A DNA stretch of 64,000 nt from Branchiostoma floridae (lineage: Eukaryota > Chordata > Leptocardii > Amphioxiformes > Branchiostomatidae): assembly GCF_000003815.2 (NCBI RefSeq), contig NC_049982.1, forward strand, positions 10,852,175 through 10,916,174, in the 5' to 3' direction. The position numbers and the translations under genes are program-made. Shown piece by piece: positions 50,501 through 61,500 of the stretch. The notes beneath the pieces were generated by a model, which did not search any database, was not told the DNA's origin, and saw nothing but the letters and a program-made list of their open reading frames with translations. The first letter of the stretch is position 1; each line of letters opens with the position of its first letter.

Positions 50501-52317
50501 CTTTAGTAAGCGAGCCGTTCTGGGATGACGAAGTGTACTAAGATGACTTGAACGTGCCTGCCACCACCAGGGATCAATCACAGTCGCCTGGAGTTGGCGA
50601 GCACGCAAGCTACATCCGCTTTCCGCACCCGTTAGGTCCGCGACGGGCCCGGTAATGGCAAACAGACGTTTCTGACGATTCGAAAATACCGTAACCTCAA
50701 CTATGATATACACGAGTAAACGTCACGAGGTATCATCAGAAATATTCATGACGTATACAAGAAATATCCTGAAATTATTGTAATTTACACAGTTACGTAG
50801 AATGCCGATGTAACTTTATTGCTTTAATTGTATTGAAAGGAAATCGAACATTTGCTTGAATATACGTGTATGCAATGTATGCATATGCATTTCTCCCATT
50901 TGTGGGCGTAGGAAAAAGGCCGGGGATGTGATAATTTAAGGCCAGACCCTGGGAACAGGCATACCTCATTTGGCTTGCAGATTGCAGATATGATAAATCA
51001 GGTTGTGCTATGACGAGGCCAAGGCGTCTGAACTACTCATGAATTTACTTAAGTTTCTAAGATGTGACAAACGTCGACAATATCATGCTAATGATGGCGA
51101 ACAGGTAATGGAATTGACCTTGGCGAGATCCCTGTTGCCGTGCGGAACTTCAACTTCGTTCTATGGAATAGAAGAAGCCTGTGGCTTGCAACTAGTGTAA
51201 GGGAACTTCTTGCGGACGAAACAGGAAGTGCAACTACCATTGCAAGATATTTTATTAGTATCAGCAGATTAGAAAGGGGAAGCTGGTTTACAGGGATGAT
51301 GTATCAATATTTACGAAGTACGTGTTAAGACTGTGTGACTTGGTGATATACGTTCGTGGTAGTTTTTTGTACAAAATTCTAAATGCAATCGTCAGCGTCT
51401 CCTTTTCATTCTATATTTTCTACAGGGACAGAAATCTGTTTTCAAAATGTTTTCTTGCCCCAAATAAAGCTCTATTTGAAGCCATAGCGAAGCACCATCC
51501 ACATAAGCCACAAGATAATCGGTAAAATGTCTAAGTGAAAATATAGATGAAACTTACTACTGGTAGTAACTCGCCAAAGTCATTTTTATATGACTAAGGC
51601 TAGGATTGTTGCAACTAATGATAAAACATATTACCCGGGTCTTGAAAAACCAACTGATCTTCTCTGATCTTTTCGTGACAGTTTTATATAGAGGCATCCA
51701 ATTCAAATAGCGTTACCACCTTTCTGTATTTACATTTCACTTTATGAGGCCAACCTGAGTTGGTACCGCACGGCAAAGTATCTTGAACCCAAATCGACCT
51801 ACGTCATGGCTTGAAGGCAAAGCTTTTGTTATGATATGACGAATCAGTTGGGTTCAGAGACACGCGCCTAAGCCGTCTTTGTCCGTGATGTCACCTGTAC
51901 AGGTGTGGCGTGGGTACACAGAAGGGGCGACAGGGGAATGGTACAGTATGGCGCAGCAAGGATGTCGCTAAAATGCGACAATAAACATGTTAACAGCCAA
52001 CAAGCCTCCGGCTGCGTCACATAAGTGAACAGGTATTAGCAAGGTTATCAAGTTATACATCGTAACATCACTCCTGCAGATACACTGCGTAATATACACC
52101 TGCACAATCCATATACATGTATGCCAGAAAGTTAAAGATTAAAAGCAATAACAATGTGTCAACAAGACGTAATTTTTGTGACTTTCACAACAACACTAAC
52201 GGTTAGCACGTTTCCTGTCAGGTGTACAATCATCGAGTCAAGTTTTCACCACACATAACACCACGCACAGAACGTCAATGGATGGCAACTACCTACTGTA
52301 ATGTCGGAATAGTCATA

Positions 52318-52353
52318 CAGTATATATATATATACGTATATATATATATACAG
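52318..52353. repeat. TA palindrome
   Basis: A tatata...tacgta...tatata tract that is self-complementary about its centre, bordered by acagtat-like sequence on both sides. Confidence 0.85.
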
Positions 52354-52699
52354 TATAAATCATAATATTGTTAGCATGTGGCAGCGGGCTTTGTGAGTCA
52401 TGGCATGACATGGGTTTGGCTGAATGCAGAAGCGACTTCTCGGTCGTCAGTCTCGGTTAAATGGAACCGTTGGTAATATAGCGGCCTAAAAGGCCAACTG
52501 GGCAGAAGATTTCGGACCAACTCTCTATATATATAATGCTTGCCGGCAGAGAAAAAAGGCTGGCAACAGACTATGTGAGAATGTATGTTATAAAATGAAT
52601 AAATTTCTTAGATGAGACTTAGAGCTGCCGGGAGAGGAAGATCTTAGAGTAAGTGCTTACCTCCAAAGAAGTGTCTAAAAAGCCTGCACAATACAAGCA

Positions 52700-52714
52700 C
52701 CCCCCCCCCCCCCC
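52700..52714. repeat. poly-C tract
   Basis: A run of about 15 cytosines. Confidence 0.9.
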
Positions 52715-52905
52715 TTCAAGCCTGTCCTTGAGCCTTACGTCAGCACCATCAGGGGTTATTGGCTCGTTCAAGGGTCACGCCTGGCCGCACCGTGATGGAG
52801 GCTCGTTGTGCAGGTAAATATTTTTACCTGCTGCGACAAAACACCTGCCCAGGACGGAGTAAAGTCCCGGGTCACGGATTCACGTGTGACGACATGTGGT
52901 AAACA

Positions 52906-52922
52906 AGGTCAGGTAAAGGTCA
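52906..52922 (+). promoter_or_regulatory. perfect DR5 nuclear-receptor site
   Basis: AGGTCA at 52906-52911, spacer GGTAA, AGGTCA at 52917-52922. Two perfect half-sites with a 5-bp gap form the classical retinoic acid receptor/RXR element. It lies about 8.7 kb upstream of the ETS start codon and about 3.9 kb beyond the 3' end of the kringle gene. A chance match is possible; use is inferred. Confidence 0.45.
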
Positions 52923-53091
52923 ACAACGACAACACTTCAACAACAAGATGTCATGAACAGGACCACGGTACGGGCTTCTGGTCTGGAGAGGAGACATTTT
53001 AAAGATAACATTTTGTAAGGATATGACTTAATCACAATGGACCCCTGAATCTAAACTATTAACGTCTTTAAGCCCCCTTTACATAAATTGT

Positions 53092-53191
53092 NNNNNNNNN
53101 NNNNNNNNNNNNNNNNNNNNNNNNNNNNNNNNNNNNNNNNNNNNNNNNNNNNNNNNNNNNNNNNNNNNNNNNNNNNNNNNNNNNNNNNNNN
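53092..53191. other. assembly gap, 100 N
   Basis: Exactly 100 undetermined bases, the usual placeholder for a gap of unknown size. Order and distance across it are therefore not proven by this sequence. Confidence 1.
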
Positions 53192-53533
53192 GCAACGTTT
53201 TCACTCAATGACCTCTCATACCTATCGACAAATAACGAGATTTTCAGAAAAAAATCGCAATGCCCGTTATTCTGACCACTTATCTCATTCAACCTCTGCA
53301 TCCCACCTACAGTGGCCATTATTTCAGTAACGCACAGCAAGAATTTTTGCTTGCGAAGAAAAATATTTTATACTGACTCTGGAATTACAGGTACAAGCTA
53401 AATCAAACTCCAGAGATCACGTTGAAAGTGATCAACGTTACCATATATCATGCGGTGGGGAGTGGGGTTTATGCACGAGAACGGTCGTTCTGACGCCTCT
53501 CGAGTGTCAGCCTACCATTCCTCTTTCACCTGT

Positions 53534-53758
53534 TTAAAAGACAATACTTAGAACCTGGGCCATGTTTGTTAACACACGAAGTCCGTTTGCGTCCCTGATA
53601 CCCATCTTTTTGACGTATGTACCTTCGGGGTAAATCCCTAAGCGAGAGGCTATCTGTTGTCGGACTCCGTATGAAGCACAACAACAGAGCCCCAAGTTTG
53701 GCATATCTGCCATGCCTCTGATAAAGTTCACAGTCGCGTACCGTGACGAGGCACGACA
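53534..53758 (-). CDS. candidate orphan exon
   Basis: A minus-strand frame of 74 codons follows a fair acceptor (cacacgtcttcag) and reads like protein (NFIRGMADMPNLGL and GIYPEGTYVKKMGIRDANG), ending with TAA at 53534-53536. No partner exon or family was recognised. A weak donor (CCCAG|GTTCTA) inside it could make it an internal exon. Confidence 0.25.
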   Translation of the reverse strand, partial: CRASSRYATVNFIRGMADMPNLGLCCCASYGVRQQIASRLGIYPEGTYVKKMGIRDANGLRVLTNMAQVLSIVF

Positions 53759-54027
53759 CTGAAGACGTGTGCCCAGTCAGCGTGTCTGAGGAAAGAATGC
53801 TGTGACACAACAGCGTCTCTACACGACCGTAAAGATAACACCTTATTATCTGTCATACGTTACGTGAGTCACACTCGAGAAAACTGGAAACTTTCTTGAT
53901 GAGTCTAATGTTCCATGTCTTCCTTGAACTGTCGCCTTTTTTGCTCCATCTTGAGGTCTTATGATAATTGCAACGTTATCATTATCATATTACTAGGAAA
54001 GACCGGACTGCATATGTACGCAACCAG

Positions 54028-54097
54028 GTACACACATACACACGCGCATGCACACAAACACACACACACACGCGCGCGCACACACACACATACACAC
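54028..54097. repeat. CA/CG microsatellite
   Basis: About 70 bp of ac/ca repeats with an interior cgcgcgcg block. Confidence 0.95.
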
Positions 54098-56797
54098 AGT
54101 ATAAACGCCTAGTCAACTGTATAGCTAGTTCCTCTATAGCAGATTACCTGTTTGAAAACGAATTCAAACATGTCATGTCAGTATAGTTTTAACTTTTCCT
54201 TCTCAGCAATACTGCGCGTTATTCCATTGGTGATAAATCGCCCTCTGTTGACATATTTACCAGGCTATTATACGGAGAAGTGCTGAACGTGATTCCGTCT
54301 TTAGTGCGAAGGTATATTGTTGTAGCCGACCACAATGGCATGATTTACGAAGCAGTAATATATCACTATTGTCCCATTCAGTGCCTTCTGGACGAACGTC
54401 AATTTTCGGCAGATTGACAAATATACTAGTATTGGAATGGGCGTAATGACGTCATGACAGATAGCAGACCACGGAAAAGTTACGTACTACCGTGACGAAC
54501 ATGTGTTGAGCACAATCCTGACTGAGAATGTCTTTGGTGCGTGAAATAGTCGGTCTCTTCTATGACATAGCTTTCTGACTTACACATGACCGAAATGTCA
54601 TGTTTATTTTGTAAACTGGGGGATATTTGGGTCACGGGGTGTCTTTCCTGATATTAAACTCTGCCTACGGACAAAAACTTTAACCTGACCTCGACCGGAA
54701 AAGTGTACCTTTTACGAGACTTCAGAAAAAGTATACAGAAAACGTATTTGGAACTAAATCAAACTGTCACTTATCCAGCCCGTTTCTACATAAGTGATAG
54801 ATAGGAAGATAATTGTCGTATACATCCGCATTCACCAGCCATAATGTTACTTCCCGTTCTGCTATTTCATACTACGGTGGAAGAGGAACAATACTATATG
54901 ATCAATGCACAGCAAAACTGTACAGATAGTGTAGCCATCAACATTGAAAAAAACAATATCACTTTTGTTTAGAAAGTTGCCCATCGTCATATTGAGTGAA
55001 ACCACACGTTTGCGTCTTCACATCGCTCTGTGGAAGCTTTGTTTACATGAGATGTTTAAACCATTTCCTACTTACCACAAAATGATAAGCCATACTGTGC
55101 TTGTTGCATTGACAACAAAGAAAAACTAGTATGAAGAAAAACAATGCATCAGACCTCTTATCACACAAAAGAGCACACTCAGTGACTCATTACTAACTGC
55201 GCAGGTACTAGTATAATACTACAAGGGAAAACACGCCCCTCTGATGCTAGCGCTATCATCTCTGCTGCATCTTTTTGTGAAAGACACGTCACGTCGACTT
55301 GTGTAAACTGTTAACGTTACAGGAAAAGTTTGTTGCTGTGAAGTTTTGTAAGCTCTGTTAGCATGTTGGACGGTACCGTCCTGTGACTTACCCCGAAGTG
55401 CCGACTAACTATGCAAACAACTTACTTAGCGACCGTTCAATAGCAAAAATGTCCCACGCTACCTGGTCGCTGGAAGGGGAAAACCCCTCTCTCAGGTGGC
55501 ATCGGCAGGGGAGGCACCGGGAAGTCAGGTCTCCACCTGGCCGGCGGCAGCTGCGGCCACCTGAGTCCCGGGTAATTCTGCATGTCTTCTGGTTACTGGA
55601 GACACGGGGGAGTCTTCATGGGCACAGTTTTCTGGGAAGGCTTGAAAGTCGCCTCTTTCTGGGAACTGAGAGCGACAGAACGTTCACACTTCCCCTTCCT
55701 CACACAACCTCACTCAAACAACACGTCCCACTCTCGCGACCATATTTGTCCATAATGCTAACCTCTGTAAAGGTCTAGAGTATTGTAGTCTCCAGGTAGG
55801 CCGGCTTAGTGGGTTTTCAACCAGTACTCAACAAGTGCTTGTTTCGTCGCCTTCATGTAGAGCAACAGGTGCAAGGGCGGAAGGGATACTGACCAATCGC
55901 AGAACTCTTCCGCTTCCGCGCTGGTCACGTGATAGCTGACGTGAGCAGCAAACGTACAGAATTTGTTGTACAAATGATTTTTATTACATAAGGATGCAGA
56001 CGTTAGCTTGACCTACATGTCATGCGCTTAACGTAAAGCAGGATTTCATAATCTTTGGTCTTGTTGAAACGCAAACAGGAGGTTGAAAAAACGGGGCATG
56101 GCCCCCATTTTACCTTGTGATATTTTCCTGTTTATGCCCCAATGACGAATAATAGAATTATGGAGTGTGTTACAGAATAAAAGATAAGAGGTTGCAAGCA
56201 TACGCGTATGTATGAATGCCATGAATGACAACACCACCTTCAAAGTAATTTGAAGACAAACCACATAGGACTCCTTTGTTCTTAGCATTATTACTTCATC
56301 TTTATTTGCTTGCAATTTCGTGTTTGTCGTATATATGACGCACTATTTTGCTTTTACAAAACAACATTACCAGACATATCATAGGCGAATATAAAAACAT
56401 CATCAAGCCTTGTGGGTGGGAGGATTTTCTACAGCGATACTTGTAACTCGTTTCCGCACCACAAGGGCTCACTGTTTGCTCGTTGCTGTGCTCAAACATT
56501 GCCAAGTCGTAACAAATATTGAACTTTGGACACGCCTTAGAAACAACATTGTAATGCCTGGTGAAAGGGGAATTCAACTGTAAGGAAGGGAGGGGCTACC
56601 GGGAGGGGCTATTGCGCCGGGATCCAGACAAAAGTTGTTATCAGAAGGGAGGCACAAAGCCCGATGTTTGCGGCCAAAGAGAATTACAGAATTAGAATTA
56701 ATACTTCAAAAATACACATACACTAACATAACATAAGGCGTTCATTTTTTACACATCGTTTTTGGACTGGTTATATCATGTTATGATGTCATTTCAG

Positions 56798-58584
56798 TTA
56801 CAGGCCTGCGTTCTTTTTAGCTCTGTAGTCCACGCAGGAGAGACAGGAACAGTATTCAGAGCCCTCGCCACACCAGCCGAACAGCGAGCAACACGGACGG
56901 TTGTTGTTGGGATTGCATTCGCCAGGAGTCCCTTCTGGGGTAGGAAAGTCTTCACCGCATCGGCCATCGCCTCGCCACTTCTCCACGATTACTAAAAGGG
57001 AACAAAATCAAAAACTGTAGCCAGATTAAAGATGATTAAACATCGTTGTTCAAAACAACACTGTTTTTGTTCTTCACGTTTTTTTCGTTCTCGTTTATCG
57101 CCCCTACTTTTTGCACCACCACCGGTCACACTACCGTGCACCTACCTGGTCGGGATACCCAGATGAGGGTAATTACCAGTATTTATATAGATAGATTGTG
57201 CAACAAAATCAGCAAAAAGCAGCAACAAAGAGACAGAAAAAGAATAGAAGAGGGTAGATAAATTTAGATGAAATAAAACAAAACAAAACAATACCAAAGG
57301 GACAGGCGGGGTCGACGCAGTACTCCGAGCGGGTGCTAGGGTGCGTTGTGTAGCACCACAAACCGGGCTCTAACCCGTGTGGGTTGCGGCAGTAGTTCTC
57401 CACCAACTCAGGGTAATCCTCTGGTCGGTAATAACGATCGTGTGGAAAGTCGACGTCCCACCTCTGACAGGTTTTCCCACTTGAGGTGACGGAAATGTTC
57501 CCGCGGTAGTCAGAGCCACCAGGCTTTACCCCACAGCCTAGGGTAAAGGCTAAAATTTTAATCATCTGCAAGCAGATTTTTCGGTTGGCAAGATATGGCC
57601 ATGCATGTGCCGAAACAATATCCATGGACAACCGATAGTGTTCGGCTCATGGATCTTCCCTGGGCAACGGAATGATCTGCTTGGAGACTTATCCTTTCAC
57701 GGGCTATTGTTCTATTTCAATCAGCAAAATTTGACAGACCAGAAAATTTTGTCATCTTTGGAGTGATGTTTGTTAGCGATGTAGATTATCTGGATTCTTT
57801 GTTTAACGTACATGGAGCATATAGTGCACACAAACGGACAGGCAGGTTGCTTTTTGCCGTGCGTGTTATTATATCAAAAATACGGAAATGCAATTTACAG
57901 AAAGAAAAAGACAAATATGAACCTGTCTTATACTGGCCTTTGACGGGAGGATCAGTCGTTGTCTGTAGGGCGTTTTGATCCCAGTAGGCGGCGCTGGGAA
58001 ACTGTGACCTGCCGACAAACGCGTAGACGTATGCTTTTGTGGTCTGTTTTGTCTTACTTTGCCCGCCTGTAGGACTTTGACCTGAAAGGCAATAGCGCAA
58101 TTGGGTTAGACAGAAAAACATATATCAAGAGTGATGTTAAAACATAAAGTGCACGTGACCTTCCTCATTGAATGTATGTCCGAAATGTAAGCCTTCTCCT
58201 ACTTAAATGTCGTACTTGACTGCTAATGTCCGACTCCCGGTGCATCGTCTTTCATTTTGATTCTTGGTATATTCTGTACATGTGCGGAAACTGTCTAAAA
58301 CGTTCAAACCGTTTTTAAATCATGTATTCAACTGCTTGTGTATCTATCATATAACGCATCACAGGCACACAGGGGAATTAGTTTATCTACTATACTGAAT
58401 CTGTGAAATAGATGCTTCTGAATCTTTCATTCTATGAGACAAAGATGTCTTGATATACATGTTTTAGATATAAACAAGAACCATTACCTGCAATGAAGCT
58501 AACAGTGGTGAGTATGATGCAGAGCCAGAGGAAAATCCTTCCTTTCACTCCCATCACTGTTACAGTGACCAGTCTGCTCCCCAT
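56798..58584 (-). CDS. secreted kringle plus hevein-like protein
   Basis: Four coding exons in transcript order: 58488-58584, 57923-58081, 57295-57537, 56798-56991; 230 residues, every intron phase 1. Residues 1-32 form a signal peptide (core IFLWLCIILTTVSFIA). Residues 33-85 are a Gly/Thr/Ser-rich linker with no recognised domain. Residues 86-165 are a kringle with six cysteines: DYRGNISVTSSGKTCQRW, NYCRNPHG, WCYT, EYCVDPAC. Its usual P before WCY is L, and the usual W in the RWEYC region is S. Residues 170-215 hold eight cysteines in a hevein-like order (GECNPNN, RPCCSLFGWCG, YCSCLSCVDYR), as in type 1 chitin-binding modules. Kringles bind proteins and hevein modules bind chitin; an extracellular binding role is inferred. 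No protease domain is present. Confidence 0.88.
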
Positions 58585-61500
58585 TCTTGGAATGGATGAA
58601 ATAAAAAAAAATTGAAATAAAAATACAGTCTTTCTGTGGACAGGAAATTTGTCTGCCGTCGGAAAATATTCCTTTTGCCGATTTTAAATTTCGGCGAAGT
58701 CAAAGACTTGAAAGTACTGTGGTAGCGATTCGAACATCAAAACCAACATTTTCACTAGGGCATGATCATGCTTTCATGCCAGTCTTTCTACAGCGTTGTA
58801 AGCGCGTAGCCGGATTTACATTAAGCCCAAGAAGTAGTCGGGACGTATACAATTTGAGTTGATGTACAATCAGAAAACAGCACACAAAAGCCCAAAAGCA
58901 AAGCCCAGTCCGTAAGCCTGAAACTACCAAACGGGCGGTTGAGATTACTCCACAAGAAAACATACACAAGATGACAATGGTTTTGAGAGCAATTCTAAGA
59001 TCACAGTTCTCCCTAGAGGGCGCTTCAAAGCCGTCCATGGAAAAGCATGCATGGTGTGTCAGCAGACAGCAATCAGCACCAAGGACAGGAATGCATCAAT
59101 GGGAAAGATGAGTCTTTAATTTCTAACCATTTCAGCTTTTGGTCGTAAGTCATATATAATAAATACCACAACGGAGAAACTGTTGCATACTGACTACTTC
59201 ATGATCATCTTTGATTCCAAACCATAAGCTGTACGATGTAAACCAGTCTTTTGCTATGGGATGATTATTGACTCAGACATGTCTGTGCTCTACATTTTTT
59301 AAAGCCTGCTTTGCCATTTTCCTTCTCAGTTGTCACAAAACTGGAACAGAACATTGACAAGTTTCGTGTTTCTTTACCCCATTGTTATCATGCCCACCCT
59401 CTCAGTAAATTACACATATTTATGGCGGAATAATTAATGGCCTGTTACAATGTACATGCTGTAAAATATGCACTTTTAAGACCATGACGTCACGTTTGGT
59501 ATCTTAAACACAGATTCAAGGAGGGTGGTCCTAATACCTGTAGAGTTTGAATTTGTTGAGTGTTCTTTGTTGCCTGACGGTTGATTGTTTGAGACAGTAC
59601 GGTGGAAACTGAATGCTACAGTGAATGTCATTGGTATGGTCCGGTGTCTTTCGACTGGGCATTGGAGCTCAAGTGGAACTAGTCGCTAGTTCAACTCACT
59701 TATATGTAACTCTGGTTATACCAAGGAGGTTTTCGACCTTCTTGGTTATACTACTTTATAATGCTAAATCAGAAATTATGTTCTTTCATTGAGTATATTT
59801 TTCTAAATCGTAGTTAAGTATGACAATATTCCCCTGGTTCGATGTCTTGGGTGCAATACTTGCGTGGTGTCTAGCCAAGAAAGCGGTCATCTTACGGGCC
59901 TATTGACATGGAGCCTGTGACATGTGGTATTTCCCAAAACACAACATTTTCAACAAGCTCTGACAATGTTGATTTTATTTCTTTATGGTGCCACTGTGCC
60001 AACACACATTCGGACTGTTGACCCGTTTTATAAGTTGTTAACAGATAACAGTCCTCTCCTGTTGTAACCTATTCTCAGGCCTCTTTTTCGAAATATTCTT
60101 CTAGCGCACTTGTCTATACAGCACATCTGCAGACATGTACATGTAAAAGGAAAGAGACAAGGGAAAGTAGCGAAAGGCAGTAGTAGAGGAAAATGATTCG
60201 GCCCAAAGCACGCCCACCCTCTGTACCCCGCAGTGCAAGTGATGCGGCACTATCAGCACCATCTAGCAGCAGGTGTGTAAATTACAGGTCTTGGATGGCG
60301 TAATAGCCGTTAAGTGTGGTGTAAGTGGTCGGTATTAAGGGGATCTGGAGCGCTTTGAAGTTGTCTGGAGTGTTTTCGTGGTCTTCCGAGGACGGGAAAG
60401 TGTTTGAACAAGCGGGGAGGGAGGGGGGTTCAGCCGTCCTCAGATAGGTGCTAAGACGGGAACGACCTACTTCTTTCCTCAATGTTGGAATCCTTCTGTC
60501 CTTTCATTCTATTCTTTCATTCTATTGTTCATTATACTCTATTTTCAAAGTCTGCAAGCTCTTTGACACACTAATGTTTTTGTTTTTTTCCAAAATAAAG
60601 TGGCATCAGATGATATCCTCTACGGACGACTCCACATTCTCAGCTTGCAATTGATTTGAGGAAATTTTGTCCCGGCAGAATGAGAACATTAGCAATTTAG
60701 TTCAAGGTGATATCAAACTCCAGGAATGCTATACTAGAAATAAAGATAGAAGAAAAAAGAGGGATAGAAAGAACGAGTAACTATACGCAAATAACATGTT
60801 ATCTGTAGTGCTGTCGACTGTAGACAATGAGGGACACTAGAACGATGGAGGCGCATCCAAGTCTGCAGCTAAGGAGCTATCTAAAGAATGCTTGTCTTCT
60901 TAAGGCCCTTGTTATTACGTCTTAGACATGCCCAGGCACGTTGACTGTCACTGGGAACAAGAAAGGCTCACGTTCTTCGAATGCCTTCCTTGCCGCTGGA
61001 ATGCATCCTGTCTTTCTAGGGTCAGAGAGACAATGTGTATGTCAAACATTGTCCCGCTTTACACACGCGTTTTTAAGTCGACTTGGGGTCTACTCAGCGG
61101 CTCCAATAATTCCACTCCAAGTCGATTCAAAGCCAACGACAAGTCGACGCAACAACTTGGGCCATTTTTCATGTAGTTTTTGTGCTCATCTTCCATCCAT
61201 AGAATTGAGTTTTGTAGTCATGAAATCGGCATAACTCACAATAAACGTGTTGAGAATGTGCATGCCTTCTGTCAGTGAAATGCTGACACATGTGCTGTGA
61301 GGTTGGGATTTGTGGGCTATTGAAGAGAAGCCAGGTATTTTGGGACACTGAATGATTACGTCTCTGTGCTTTTCCACTATCGCGTTCACGTTTCAACATG
61401 TAAGACGTGACTGGGCCTGTTTTTTATTTGACATTTTTAAGCTGAATGGTATTGTCAGCTGTCCCGAAGTCTCTCTCCAGATAAGCTCCCACAATCATAT

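Larger units (their letters stand above)
44241..53091. other. long gene-poor region upstream of the ETS gene
   Basis: I find no gene here. It should contain the ETS promoter and untranslated first exons near its left end. The longest frame (48639-49184, minus) has no domain character. Contents are microsatellites (46931-47135, 48298-48364, 52318-52353, 52700-52714), a hairpin MITE (46591-46704), a tandem duplication (48185-48240), the second copy of the tagcctggtatcc repeat (50441-50500) and a DR5 site (52906-52922). Confidence 0.5.
53192..56797. other. gene-poor region right of the gap
   Basis: Holds one weak exon candidate (53534-53758), a CA microsatellite (54028-54097) and a short GC-rich patch near 55870-55960 with gaccaatc, cttccgcttccgc, a CACGTG and tgacgtga in close order. 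That patch looks promoter-like, but no gene beside it can be shown. Nothing else was recognised. Confidence 0.45.

Noticed and set aside
55383-55778. 131-codon plus-strand frame
   Set aside because: Arg/Leu/Ser-rich in a locally GC-rich patch, with no domain, weak start context and no splice partner.
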